Below, in pieces: positions 24,689-33,415 of a DNA stretch of 64,000 bases. The notes below the pieces were generated by a model. That model was given only the letters and a program-made list of their open reading frames with translations, did not search any database and was not told the DNA's origin. The translations under genes were made by a program, and so were the position numbers. This DNA is from Pseudomonadota bacterium (GTDB lineage Bacteria; Desulfobacterota; Desulfobacteria; Desulfobacterales; Desulfolunaceae), in NCBI GenBank assembly GCA_018818835.1, contig JAHIRD010000150.1, forward strand, positions 56,730 through 120,729. The letters run 5' to 3'. The number at the start of each line of letters is the position of its first letter. The first letter of the stretch is position 1.

Positions 24689-25828
24689 TTAGTAGAGCTC
24701 GTATTTGACCAGGCGACCGTCAAGACCGCCGTTTCTAAGGGGAATCTTGAAGCTGGGGCGGAGGCCGATTTTTTTGATGAGTTCCCGGTCCCCGAAATAG
24801 ATGTAGGCGGTGGACCCCTGGCATTTGAATTTCAAGAAATCCCCGAGTCGTTTGTATAAGGGCCCCATATCCTGGCCGCGATCAAGGCGGATGCCATAGG
24901 GGGGGTTGCAGATAATCAGGCTGTCGGAAAGATTGCCGATGTCCTCAAAGGGTGTTTGATCGATCTGGATCACCTTGCCTCCGGGAAGCAGGTTGATGTT
25001 TATTTTTGCAGCCGATACGGCTGATTTTAATATATCGCTGCCTGCAATGAGGTCTTCGGGAATGTTTCGGATCTGCTTTCGGCTTACCTGCTGGATGTCC
25101 CACCACAAGGGTTGATCAAAGTCGGGCAGGCGGGTAAACCCGAAATTACTTCTCAGGTATCCGGCCGGGATGTTGCTGGCATACATCAGGGCTTCACACA
25201 AGAGTGTGCCTGACCCGCACATGGGATCATAAAAGGGCTGCTCCCCATCCCATTCACTGAGCTCAATGATGGCGGCGGCCACGGTTTCCTGCATGGGGGC
25301 ATCCACGGTTTTTTTTCGGTAACCCCTGCGGTGCATGCTTCCCCCCGAGGTGTCCACGCTGATCACGGCCTGGTTGTCACGGATATGGAGATTGAACCAG
25401 ATGTCAGGATTCCGGGTGTCTATGTTGGGCCGTTGGCCGGTTTTGTCCCTGAACTGATCCACGATGGCATCTTTTAGTTTCAGAGATGCAAAGTGGGAAT
25501 TGTTTATCTTGCTCTCGGACACATTGGCAAATATGGCAAAGGTTCCTGTGTCAGATAGAAAATCCGACCAGTCAATGGCCCGGGCGTTTTTATAAAGGCT
25601 GTCCTGGTCATGGCAGTGAAATGAGGCAAGGGGAGCCAGGACACGGGTTAAAAGCTTGGCTTTATAATTGACCCGATAGAGGGCCGCCTTGTCGGCCTTG
25701 AATTTCAAGCCTCTGTATTCTTTTATGATCTGGGTCGCACCCAACCATGAAAGCTCTTTGACTCCCTGGTCTTCAAGCCCGTCTGCAATTTGTGCGAAAT
25801 ACTCGTTTGTGGACTGATACTGATACAT
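24689..25828 (-). CDS. THUMP-domain rRNA guanine-N2 methyltransferase (RlmL N-terminal-like)
   Basis: 379 aa from ATG 25828, which has AAGGA five bases upstream; the earlier in-frame ATG at 25846 overlaps the preceding stop. An N-terminal THUMP region (residues 10-160) is followed by a SAM domain with DPMCGSGTLLCEA and the catalytic IICNPPYGIRLD, the arrangement of RlmL (23S rRNA G2445). The RlmK half of the Escherichia coli fusion is absent, as is usual outside gammaproteobacteria. It lies 11 bp downstream of the DUF2804 gene. Confidence 0.85.
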   Translation of the reverse strand: MYQYQSTNEYFAQIADGLEDQGVKELSWLGATQIIKEYRGLKFKADKAALYRVNYKAKLLTRVLAPLASFHCHDQDSLYKNARAIDWSDFLSDTGTFAIFANVSESKINNSHFASLKLKDAIVDQFRDKTGQRPNIDTRNPDIWFNLHIRDNQAVISVDTSGGSMHRRGYRKKTVDAPMQETVAAAIIELSEWDGEQPFYDPMCGSGTLLCEALMYASNIPAGYLRSNFGFTRLPDFDQPLWWDIQQVSRKQIRNIPEDLIAGSDILKSAVSAAKININLLPGGKVIQIDQTPFEDIGNLSDSLIICNPPYGIRLDRGQDMGPLYKRLGDFLKFKCQGSTAYIYFGDRELIKKIGLRPSFKIPLRNGGLDGRLVKYELY

Positions 25829-25839
25829 GCTGTCCTTTG

Positions 25840-26829
25840 TTACCACTTGGCGTAATGGTCTTCGGTATATCCGGGAAGATCCGTGATGTGGATAATCTCC
25901 CCGGAATCTGTTGTAAGTGTGCCCTGAAAACAGCCCATCAACTGGGTGAACCTGGAGGCAAGAACCATGGCATTGGTTTTTTCTTCCCGCTTGTTCTCAG
26001 GTTTGAATTCAAGATTGATTTTTCCATCAAAGGATCGGATCTGCCAGGTGGCCATCAGATTGTCCGGTTCAAAGATGAAATTCACGGTGTCGATTTTGAT
26101 CATGGTATTGTCAATCCAGACAGCATTTTCCGTAAATCCGGTTTCATTCACGCCGCTGGCGAGATTTATTCCTATGGTTCTGCCATCGTTAAGAACAGAT
26201 GCGCTGGCAGCCCAGTTCCAGTAAGTGTTTCTCCGCATGAATCCTGCGGACCAATCCACCAGGGCCATGGTTCCGGGTGTGGTCAGATCCCAGGTGGTTT
26301 CATGGCAACGGATCTGCCCTGATAAAGGAACCGGAGATGTTTTTTCAGTGTATACCCAGCCCCGGTAACCGGCTCGGGTGCAGATTCGTAAAGGATTTAC
26401 ATTGTCAAGGTCAAGCACTGCCTCAAGGGAGATGTCTTTTCCCCTGGCTGTGATCCGGTTTCCCTCAATGGATATCTTAAGATTTGAAAAGGAAAAACGG
26501 GAATCCATCCTGGATGGATTGGTTCCCACAAAGGCACTGAAGGGAGGAGCCAGTTTTTTTGTTTCAACCAGATCGTTGGTCTGCCTGTTATAGATGTAGA
26601 AAAATCCGTTACTCAGGTACTTCAGATCAACAACAGCCAATCCAGCCATGAAATCCGGCCCCATGATGCCGATGAAATTAAACTGATTAAAGCCCAGTAT
26701 TTTGGCCAGGCCACTTTTTTTTCTGCCCATGGGACTTTCGAGATTAAAATCCTTGTAATTTACCGAATCAATAGGATTGTCGATGATTCCAAAGTCGATT
26801 CGGCCGTCGGGTTTGATCAGACGATTCAT
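25840..26829 (-). CDS. DUF2804 family protein
   Basis: A 329-aa protein matching DUF2804 by its landmarks: an N-terminal LIKPDGRIDFGIID, KYLSNGFFYIYNRQTNDLVE, and the later ALVDWSAGFMRRNTYWNWA. No signal peptide or enzyme motif is seen. The family is of unknown function, with a lipocalin-like beta fold suggested for relatives. It shares an operon with the rRNA methyltransferase downstream (11 bp gap). Confidence 0.8.
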   Translation of the reverse strand: MNRLIKPDGRIDFGIIDNPIDSVNYKDFNLESPMGRKKSGLAKILGFNQFNFIGIMGPDFMAGLAVVDLKYLSNGFFYIYNRQTNDLVETKKLAPPFSAFVGTNPSRMDSRFSFSNLKISIEGNRITARGKDISLEAVLDLDNVNPLRICTRAGYRGWVYTEKTSPVPLSGQIRCHETTWDLTTPGTMALVDWSAGFMRRNTYWNWAASASVLNDGRTIGINLASGVNETGFTENAVWIDNTMIKIDTVNFIFEPDNLMATWQIRSFDGKINLEFKPENKREEKTNAMVLASRFTQLMGCFQGTLTTDSGEIIHITDLPGYTEDHYAKW

Positions 26830-27253
26830 GGCTTTTCCTTACTGGTTTCGGCCTTCAGGACGTTGTTGATAGGGATGCCCCAGGCACGATAATCGAGTCG
26901 GTGGCCTTAGGGTTCAATTTATGGATGGACAAAAAAGTCAAAATCATCTCCCTTATGTAATGAAAAAGAAGACAGAACTCAATGGGAAAATGAAGAAAGG
27001 ATCGATTCCGAAAAAAACGCCCATGGGAAGGGAGCATGTTGTGCAATGGTGTGAATAGTGATATGGAAAAAAATGGTTTTTCAGGTTAAAGAAATAAAAA
27101 CAACCTTTGCTGAATTAAAATATAATTATCCGGATTCATTTTTTATTGAGCCTACCTCTCGTAAGTTTTGATATCGCCGATGAACAGTATTTTACAAACG
27201 ATGTCAAAATCATAAAAGAATAAGACGTTTATTAAATATTAAGGAGCCAAACA
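26830..27253. other. Gene-free gap between divergent genes
   Basis: No gene, hairpin or repeat stands out in these 424 bp. It is AT-rich towards 27250 and must hold promoters for DUF2804 (minus) and the AIM24-family gene (plus, TTAAGGAG ribosome binding site at about 27239-27246). Confidence 0.5.
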
Positions 27254-28042
27254 ATGCAATGCCATGAAGTGGACTATAAAATCCTGGGCGATGATATGCA
27301 GATTGTTGAAGTGGAACTGGATCCGGGTGAAACGGTTGTGGCCGAAGCCGGTGCCATGAACTATATGGAAGACGGTATCAGTTTTGAAGCACGCATGGGT
27401 GATGGGTCAGAAGCCGGGGCCGGATTGCTGGGCAAACTCATGGGAGCAGGCAAACGGGCTTTGACCGGTGCGTCGATTTTTATGACCCATTTTACGAACC
27501 AGGGTGGGGGCAAGAAATGTGTGGCCTTTGCCGCTCCGTATCCCGGAAAGATCATTCCAGTCAATATGGCAATGATGGGCAATGAACTTATCTGCCAAAA
27601 AGACGCGTTTTTATGTGCGGCCTATGGCACCAAAATCGGCATTGCCTTTACCAAACGTCTGGGTGCCGGTTTTTTCGGAGGTGAAGGCTTTATCCTCCAG
27701 TCCCTGAAAGGGGATGGCATGGCCTTTATCCACGTGGGCGGCACCGTGGTGGAAAAACAGCTGAACAATGAAACCCTCCGGGTGGACACGGGCTGTATCG
27801 CAGCCTTTACCACGGGAATTGATTACAGCATTGAGCGTGCAGGCGGTCTGAAATCCATGTTTTTTGGTGGGGAAGGATTGTTCCTGGCCACATTGAGAGG
27901 GACAGGCACCGTGTATCTCCAGAGCCTGCCCTTTTCACGCATGGCCGACCGGATTCTGCAGCATGCCCCCTCCGTTGGCGGAAGCCGCAGAGGAGAAGGC
28001 TCAGTTCTTGGTGCCCTTGGCGGCCTGATCGACGGAGATTAA
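27254..28042 (+). CDS. AIM24 / TIGR00266 family protein
   Basis: A 262-aa protein with the landmark [20 protein letters not shown] and [46 protein letters not shown]. These repeated beta-strand blocks mark the AIM24 (TIGR00266) family, which forms a TRAP-like double beta fold. Function in bacteria is unknown. AAGGAG seven bases upstream of the ATG supports the start. It is followed directly by two family A repeat copies. Confidence 0.85.
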   Translation: MQCHEVDYKILGDDMQIVEVELDPGETVVAEAGAMNYMEDGISFEARMGDGSEAGAGLLGKLMGAGKRALTGASIFMTHFTNQGGGKKCVAFAAPYPGKIIPVNMAMMGNELICQKDAFLCAAYGTKIGIAFTKRLGAGFFGGEGFILQSLKGDGMAFIHVGGTVVEKQLNNETLRVDTGCIAAFTTGIDYSIERAGGLKSMFFGGEGLFLATLRGTGTVYLQSLPFSRMADRILQHAPSVGGSRRGEGSVLGALGGLIDGD

Positions 28043-28043
28043 T

Positions 28044-28100
28044 TGATGGCGTCGCCTATGGACCTTTTTCCATAGCTATCCGTCGACTTTTTACGAGTTC
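28044..28100. repeat. MITE-like element, family A, internally deleted copy
   Basis: Both ends of the family are kept (TTGATGGCGTCG and CTTTTTACGAGTTC) but the central 96 bp are missing, leaving CCTATGGACC..TCCGTCGAC. It starts just after the AIM24 stop codon. Confidence 0.7.
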
Positions 28101-28254
28101 TTCCGTTTTCAACGCTGGATGGTGATAACCCATAAGTCCCATAGGTCCCATAATGATCGTTGTTTGCGACAATGCTGCTAAACATCAAAGCGAACAAAAA
28201 AACACACATCCAACTTGACGAGACAGCCAGCCTGTTTTAGGATGCGCAAACTTT

Positions 28255-28407
28255 GATGGCGTCGTAAAAAGGCCCATATGCGGCGTTATAGTGTTTGGCC
28301 GGACGTTCGACATACGAGCAAGTATGCCGTAACGCCCGGCCAAACACTATGCCTTGCCTATGGACCTTTTTCCATAGCTATCCGTCGACTTTTTACGAGT
28401 TCATCAA
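28255..28407. repeat. MITE-like element, family A, full-length copy 2 (153 bp)
   Basis: The best preserved copy: GATGGCGTCGTAAAAAG at the left, CTTTTTACGAGTTCATC at the right, and the TAGTGTTTGGCCGG inverted pair in the middle. It ends 26 bp before the ATG of the IMP cyclohydrolase gene, so the promoter or leader of that gene overlaps or lies within the element. Confidence 0.85.
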
Positions 28408-28433
28408 CTTTTATTTGAATATGGAAAACGAAT

Positions 28434-29111
28434 ATGACCACCAATAGAGTTGAAAAAATTGACAATCTTGTTCCTGTGAAAACCGTTCTGATCAGCGTGT
28501 CGGACAAGACCGGCCTGGATATTCTGGTGAAAGGCCTGATTCGAATGAATCCTGATGTCCGAATTCTGTCCACGGGCGGTACCTTTGGTAAAATTGCCGA
28601 AATCCTTGGGGATAAGTCAGGAAAAAATCTGACCCAGGTCTCGGATTACACGGGACAGCCCGAAACCCAGGGCGGCCTTGTGAAGACCCTTGATTTCAAG
28701 ATTTATCTGGGGATTCTCACCGAAACATACAATGCCTCCCACCAGGATGACCTCAAACGGACATCGGCCCTTTCCATTGACATGGTGGTGGTCAACCTGT
28801 ACCCGTTTCAGGAGACCGTATCAAAGCCCGGCGTTTCCCCGGAGGCGGCACGGAGCAACATCGACATCGGTGGACCCACCATGGTCAGAGCCTCGGCCAA
28901 GAATTTTATCCGAGTGGCATCGGTGGTGAACCCGTCCGATTATCCGGCTGTTCTTGAAAGCCTTGAAAATCATGGGGGCTGTCTTTCTCTGGCCCTTCGA
29001 TTTGAGCTGGCCAAAAAAGCCTTTGCCCATACTGCCGATTATGACAAGGCCATTTCAGAGTATCTGGCCCAAAAAAATTATGAAGATATTGCCTCGTGCT
29101 ACAGGAGTTGA
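28434..29111 (+). CDS. IMP cyclohydrolase (N-terminal PurH domain as separate gene)
   Basis: A 225-aa MGS-like domain protein with ALISVSDKTGL-type start (VLISVSDKTGLDILVKGL), STGGTFGKIAE and NLYPFQETV, followed by NIDIGGPTMVRASAKNF. This is the cyclohydrolase half of PurH, converting FAICAR to IMP. The usual linker to the transformylase half is absent; the gene stops and the second half starts two bases later. In the family the loop is normally KTLHP; here it is KTLDF, a noticeable difference at a conserved position. It is cytosolic and works in purine synthesis. Confidence 0.85.
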   Translation: MTTNRVEKIDNLVPVKTVLISVSDKTGLDILVKGLIRMNPDVRILSTGGTFGKIAEILGDKSGKNLTQVSDYTGQPETQGGLVKTLDFKIYLGILTETYNASHQDDLKRTSALSIDMVVVNLYPFQETVSKPGVSPEAARSNIDIGGPTMVRASAKNFIRVASVVNPSDYPAVLESLENHGGCLSLALRFELAKKAFAHTADYDKAISEYLAQKNYEDIASCYRS

Positions 29112-29113
29112 CC

Positions 29114-30364
29114 ATGGCTGATGATTTGAAAAATATGTACAAGACCATCATGGATGATCATTTTTCTCCCAACATGGAATTGAGTTTTGTGGATGGAGAC
29201 AAGCGCCAGACCCTTTTTTTTGAAAAGGTAGCCTGGACCATTGACCAGGTGCGAAAGGGTTTGAGATACGGCGAAAACCCGGGTCAGGAAGCGGCCTTGT
29301 ACAAGCTGGTCAACGGGAATCTGGTGATCGGGGATGTTCAAACCATTCAGCCAGGAAAATACCTGGCCTCGGATGTTGAACTCCTCCAGTCCGGGAAACA
29401 TCCGGGGAAAACAAACCTGACCGATGCGGACAATGCCCTTAATATTCTCCGCTATTTCACGGACAAACCCACGGCGGTCATTGTAAAACACAACAATCCC
29501 TGTGGTGTGGCCCGGAGTTTTTCCCTTGAAGATGCATACAACAAGGCTTACATGGCGGATCGTGTGGCAGCATTTGGGGGCTGCATTGCCCTGAACCGGA
29601 GTATTGACAAGGCCACGGCAGAAGCCATATCCAACCAGTATGCCGAAGTGGTGGTGGCCCCGGATTTTGAAGACGGGGTTATGGACATGTTTGCCAAAAA
29701 GAAAAATCTCCGGGTGATTCGCATCGGCAATATTCACACGCTTCAGAATTTTGTGGGACAGCGTGTTGTGGACTTGAAGAGTCTCATGGATGGCGGCATT
29801 ATTGCACAGCTTTCCTTTGTGCCCGAAGCAAGGAAACGGGAAGATCTGATCCTTGCCGAATGTGAATACAAGGGTCGCCTGTATAAAATTAATCGAAGGC
29901 CCACGGATGCGGAATACGAGGACATGATTTTCGGCTGGCTGGTTGAAGCAGGTATTACCTCCAACTCGGTGATCTACGTGAAAGATCAGGTGACCGTGGG
30001 TATCGGAACCGGAGAGCAGGACCGGGTGGGTGTGGCGGAAATCGCCGTGGACAAGGCCTATCGAAAACTCTCGGATCGGTATGCCTTTGAACAATACAAC
30101 GAAGCCTATCATGACCTGAATGATTCTGACAAAAAAGCTGACATTGATCAGCGTGTGGCCCGTGAAAAGGGCGGACTTATGGGTTCTTCCATGGTCAGTG
30201 ATGCCTTTTTCCCCTTTAGAGACGGTGCTGACGTGGGATTGGCCCAGGGCGTGTCAGCCATTATCCATTCCGGAGGATCCCAGAACGATTACCAGGCCAT
30301 CGAAGCGTGCAACGAAAAGGGAGCCACCATGGTATTCACTGGTCAGCGCAGTTTTAAACATTGA
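29114..30364 (+). CDS. AICAR transformylase (C-terminal PurH domain as separate gene)
   Basis: 416 aa from ATG 29114 with AGGAG six bases upstream. GLRYGENPGQEAALYK, VKHNNPCGVA (the catalytic Lys-His) and DAFFPFRDGADVGLAQGV / MVFTGQRSFKH are all present, so the formyltransferase is intact. It transfers a formyl group from 10-formyl-THF to AICAR. A good ribosome binding site and a 2-bp spacing to the cyclohydrolase gene show two true genes rather than one broken purH. The 200-bp gap to guaB has an inverted CTGCCCGG/CCGGGCAG pair of unclear role. Confidence 0.85.
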   Translation: MADDLKNMYKTIMDDHFSPNMELSFVDGDKRQTLFFEKVAWTIDQVRKGLRYGENPGQEAALYKLVNGNLVIGDVQTIQPGKYLASDVELLQSGKHPGKTNLTDADNALNILRYFTDKPTAVIVKHNNPCGVARSFSLEDAYNKAYMADRVAAFGGCIALNRSIDKATAEAISNQYAEVVVAPDFEDGVMDMFAKKKNLRVIRIGNIHTLQNFVGQRVVDLKSLMDGGIIAQLSFVPEARKREDLILAECEYKGRLYKINRRPTDAEYEDMIFGWLVEAGITSNSVIYVKDQVTVGIGTGEQDRVGVAEIAVDKAYRKLSDRYAFEQYNEAYHDLNDSDKKADIDQRVAREKGGLMGSSMVSDAFFPFRDGADVGLAQGVSAIIHSGGSQNDYQAIEACNEKGATMVFTGQRSFKH

Positions 30365-30563
30365 TGGATTTTTTAGTAAAATAATGCTATAAATAAAGAT
30401 TGATAAAAATTCATCTTTTTAGTAGAAGTGCCTTTAAATTGTTTAATCAACTCTATATTATCTAAATTGACGAACGATCTGCCCGGATGACAGAAATATA
30501 TATTGATCAGACCGGGCAGTTCTATACATACCTACTTTTAAAAATCATGATGGAGGATTTTTC

Positions 30564-32033
30564 ATGAACACCATACCCCCGGAAGAGGCCTTTTCATTTG
30601 ACGATGTATTGGTTTTACCGAATTATTCGGATGTTCTTCCCAGTGATGTGAACACCACGACACGTCTGACCCGCAACATCACGTTGAACATACCCATTGT
30701 CAGTGCAGCCATGGATACGGTCACCGAAGCCCGAACAGCCATCAGCATGGCCAGAGCCGGGGGAATCGGATTTATTCATCGGAATCTTCCAATCCAAACC
30801 CAGGCCATGGAAGTCAACCGGGTGAAAAAGTCCGAAAGCGGCATGATCATCGATCCTGTAACCGTGGGTCCCGATGCGGTGATCGGCGAGGTTCAGAAAC
30901 TCATGTCCCACTATAGAATTTCAGGTGTGCCCGTGACCAAAGGGGATCAGCTGGTGGGTATTGTCACCAACCGGGACCTTCGCTTTGAAACCGACATGAA
31001 CCGCAAGGTCAGTGAGGTTATGACCAGTGAAAATCTGGTGACCACATTCGAAGGCATCAGCCTGGAAGAATCCAAGAAACTGCTTCACAAACACAGGATT
31101 GAAAAGCTTCTGGTGGTGAATCCCCAAGGGAAACTGGCCGGTATCATCACCACCAAAGATATTGAAAAAATTAAAAAATACCCCAATGCCTGCAAGGATT
31201 CCATGGGACGCCTCAGGGCAGGGGCTGCCATTGGTGTGGGCCCGGACATGATGGAGCGGGCCGAAGCTCTTCTCAAAGCCGGTGCTGATGTCCTTGTCAT
31301 CGATACCTCCCATGGCCACTCAAAAAATGTGATCGATTCCGTGATCAAACTCAAGGCCACCTTCAAGGATGTTGAGATTGTGGCGGGTAATATTGCCACG
31401 GCCAAGGGTGCACAGGCCCTGATCGACGCCGGGGTAGATGCCGTGAAAGTGGGCATTGGACCCGGATCCATCTGCACCACACGAATCGTGGCTGGTGTGG
31501 GTGTTCCCCAGCTTACAGCCATCATGAACTGCCGGGCCATTTCCAATAAAACAGGGGTTCCCATCATTGCCGATGGCGGCATCAAATTCTCGGGTGATCT
31601 GGTCAAAGCCATTGGCGCAGGGGCCCACAGCGTGATGCTGGGCGGTCTGTTTGCAGGAACCGATGAAAGTCCTGGAGAGACCATTATTTACCAGGGCCGA
31701 AGCTACAAGGTATACCGGGGCATGGGATCCCTGGAAGCCATGCAGGCCGGTAGCAAGGATCGCTACTACCTGGGAGACGAGGACGAAGAGGGCGGTGAAA
31801 AACTGGTTCCCGAAGGGATTGTGGGTCGTGTTCCCTACAAGGGACCCATCGGAGAAAACGTGTTCCAGCTTGTGGGCGGACTCAAGGCCGGTATGGGTTA
31901 CGTGGGCAGTCGCACCATTGAGGAACTCAGAGAAAAAGCACGATTTGTAAGGATTTCAGGCGCAGGTTTGCGGGAAAGCCACGTCCATGACGTGATTATC
32001 ACCGAAGAGGCTCCCAACTACCGGTTGGATTGA
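30564..32033 (+). CDS. guaB: IMP dehydrogenase
   Basis: A 489-aa protein with the N-terminal [18 protein letters not shown], two CBS domains (about residues 95-205) and the catalytic loop [17 protein letters not shown] containing the active-site Cys. [15 protein letters not shown] and [14 protein letters not shown] ([13 protein letters not shown]) segments complete the fold. It oxidises IMP to XMP, and it directly follows the genes making IMP. GGAGG precedes the ATG. A strong terminator follows. Confidence 0.97.
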   Translation: MNTIPPEEAFSFDDVLVLPNYSDVLPSDVNTTTRLTRNITLNIPIVSAAMDTVTEARTAISMARAGGIGFIHRNLPIQTQAMEVNRVKKSESGMIIDPVTVGPDAVIGEVQKLMSHYRISGVPVTKGDQLVGIVTNRDLRFETDMNRKVSEVMTSENLVTTFEGISLEESKKLLHKHRIEKLLVVNPQGKLAGIITTKDIEKIKKYPNACKDSMGRLRAGAAIGVGPDMMERAEALLKAGADVLVIDTSHGHSKNVIDSVIKLKATFKDVEIVAGNIATAKGAQALIDAGVDAVKVGIGPGSICTTRIVAGVGVPQLTAIMNCRAISNKTGVPIIADGGIKFSGDLVKAIGAGAHSVMLGGLFAGTDESPGETIIYQGRSYKVYRGMGSLEAMQAGSKDRYYLGDEDEEGGEKLVPEGIVGRVPYKGPIGENVFQLVGGLKAGMGYVGSRTIEELREKARFVRISGAGLRESHVHDVIITEEAPNYRLD

Positions 32034-32060
32034 TACGTTTTCGTTTATAATGCTAAATGA

Positions 32061-32095
32061 AAAGGGAAAACCGTTAATCGGTTTTCCCTTTTTTT
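32061..32095. terminator. Bidirectional rho-independent terminator
   Basis: AAAGGGAAAACCG-TTAAT-CGGTTTTCCCTTTTTTT between the convergent guaB and MscS genes; the stem is perfect. Confidence 0.9.
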
Positions 32096-32121
32096 ATATT
32101 TCAGCTTAACCGTTTATTGAA

Positions 32122-32979
32122 TCAGGCATTCAGAATTTTTAGGGGACTGAGACTGAACGTCTCGAATGGCATATCCACGCCAGCTTCGGTCAATGCGTTA
32201 AAGGCTTTTTCACGTAATTCAAATCGCTTTTCCACGTGCTTCCGCTCATCAGCCAGCCAGGCCTGGAGTTCAATGGGAATATTGTAATCGTTCAACCCTG
32301 TCACGATGACACGTGGCGGGGGATTGTCAAGGTAGCCATGTTTTGTATCAATGAGAGCCAGCAGGATTTTTCTGACACGGTTGATATTTTCATTGACACC
32401 GATGGTGATTTTGATGTCGATGCGAAGGTTTGGAAAATTAGTATAAGAGGCAACGGTCTTGTTGATGATTTCAGTATTCGGGACAGCCAGCATTTTCCCG
32501 TCGGAAGTGACAACGCGTGTCGATCGAAGTGTTATTTTATCAACCCGGCCATAATAATTTTCGATCTCAACAAGGTCGCCGATCACAAATGGGCGGTCAA
32601 GGAAAATCAGGACACCGGCAATGATATTGGATAATGAATCACGGGCTGCAAATCCTATGGTCAGCCCGGCAATCCCAAGTGATGCAAGCACGGCCGACAC
32701 CTTGATGCCCATGGAATCAAGGGCGGTGATGATACCAATAATTAACATGGCATATTTGCAGAGGGTTAGCATGAATGTTTTGGTCATCTCGTTGGTCTGG
32801 CTGCGTTTGAAAATAATTCTCAATGCGACTGAGATGATCAACCAACCGCAATAAAAGACAATCATAACAATGCCACCAATGATAAAATTCGTGAGTAGTT
32901 GGGCAAGTTGTTCACCCATGGTGTTCGGATTAAAAATGATTTTCAGCTGTGTAAGAATGTTTGAAATAAACGGGTTCAT
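32122..32979 (-). CDS. MscS family mechanosensitive ion channel
   Basis: A 285-aa protein with three or four helices in the first 120 residues and the pore-lining/beta domain motif ASLGIAGLTIGFAARDSLSNIIAG, followed by DLVEIENYYGRVDKITLRST. This is the small-conductance MscS architecture of standard length. It is an inner-membrane tension-gated channel, and stands alone as a transcription unit. Confidence 0.93.
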   Translation of the reverse strand: MNPFISNILTQLKIIFNPNTMGEQLAQLLTNFIIGGIVMIVFYCGWLIISVALRIIFKRSQTNEMTKTFMLTLCKYAMLIIGIITALDSMGIKVSAVLASLGIAGLTIGFAARDSLSNIIAGVLIFLDRPFVIGDLVEIENYYGRVDKITLRSTRVVTSDGKMLAVPNTEIINKTVASYTNFPNLRIDIKITIGVNENINRVRKILLALIDTKHGYLDNPPPRVIVTGLNDYNIPIELQAWLADERKHVEKRFELREKAFNALTEAGVDMPFETFSLSPLKILNA

Positions 32980-33415
32980 ATGACGTCCCTTTTTTGGTTT
33001 GTTCCTGATGTGTATGGGGTACTGCTTTTGAAATGTTGGATATGAAACGGATAATTTCTATTTATGTTCGTTTTAATTATCATAGGTTTAACCGATAATT
33101 ATTTCAATTAAAAATTCATTGTTTAAGGTGAGGAATTTTTTAATTTGGGTCTTTTACAAAGCTATGGTAAAGTTCATTCAAATTAAAAACCTGACTTGAT
33201 TATAAGCTTAGAGCCGCAGGGACCGCAGGAAATAATTTAATAAGGGGAACGGGGTCTTCCCGAATGAATACCGTGTCGCCTCAATGGAACTTCCCTTGGC
33301 GGCTTTGCAAGAGAAATCCGGATTAAGGGTAATATAAACCTCGCCTCCCCCCTTCGTGTTCTTCAGTGAGCAACGCGAACGGGTGGTGAATAAAAAATAA
33401 ACGTTTCAGGACACC
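32980..33415. other. Gene-free gap before dnaE
   Basis: No gene is supported. It holds a copy of the CTTCGTG-type dispersed repeat with CGAACGGGTGGTG (33341-33392). A half match to the TetR operator (TTCATTGTTTA, 33114-33124) is probably chance. Confidence 0.5.

Noticed and set aside
29099..30112. Antisense frame opposite the AICAR transformylase gene
   Set aside because: Same reason: the sense strand encodes intact catalytic motifs and the antisense frame only reflects their codon use.
28434..30364. purH broken by a frameshift
   Set aside because: The two halves have their own ribosome binding sites and are separated by two bases, so they are complete genes, as in other anaerobes.
33114..33124. 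TetR operator copy before dnaE
   Set aside because: Only the right arm matches; the left arm is poor and no gene of the exported-protein region is nearby.
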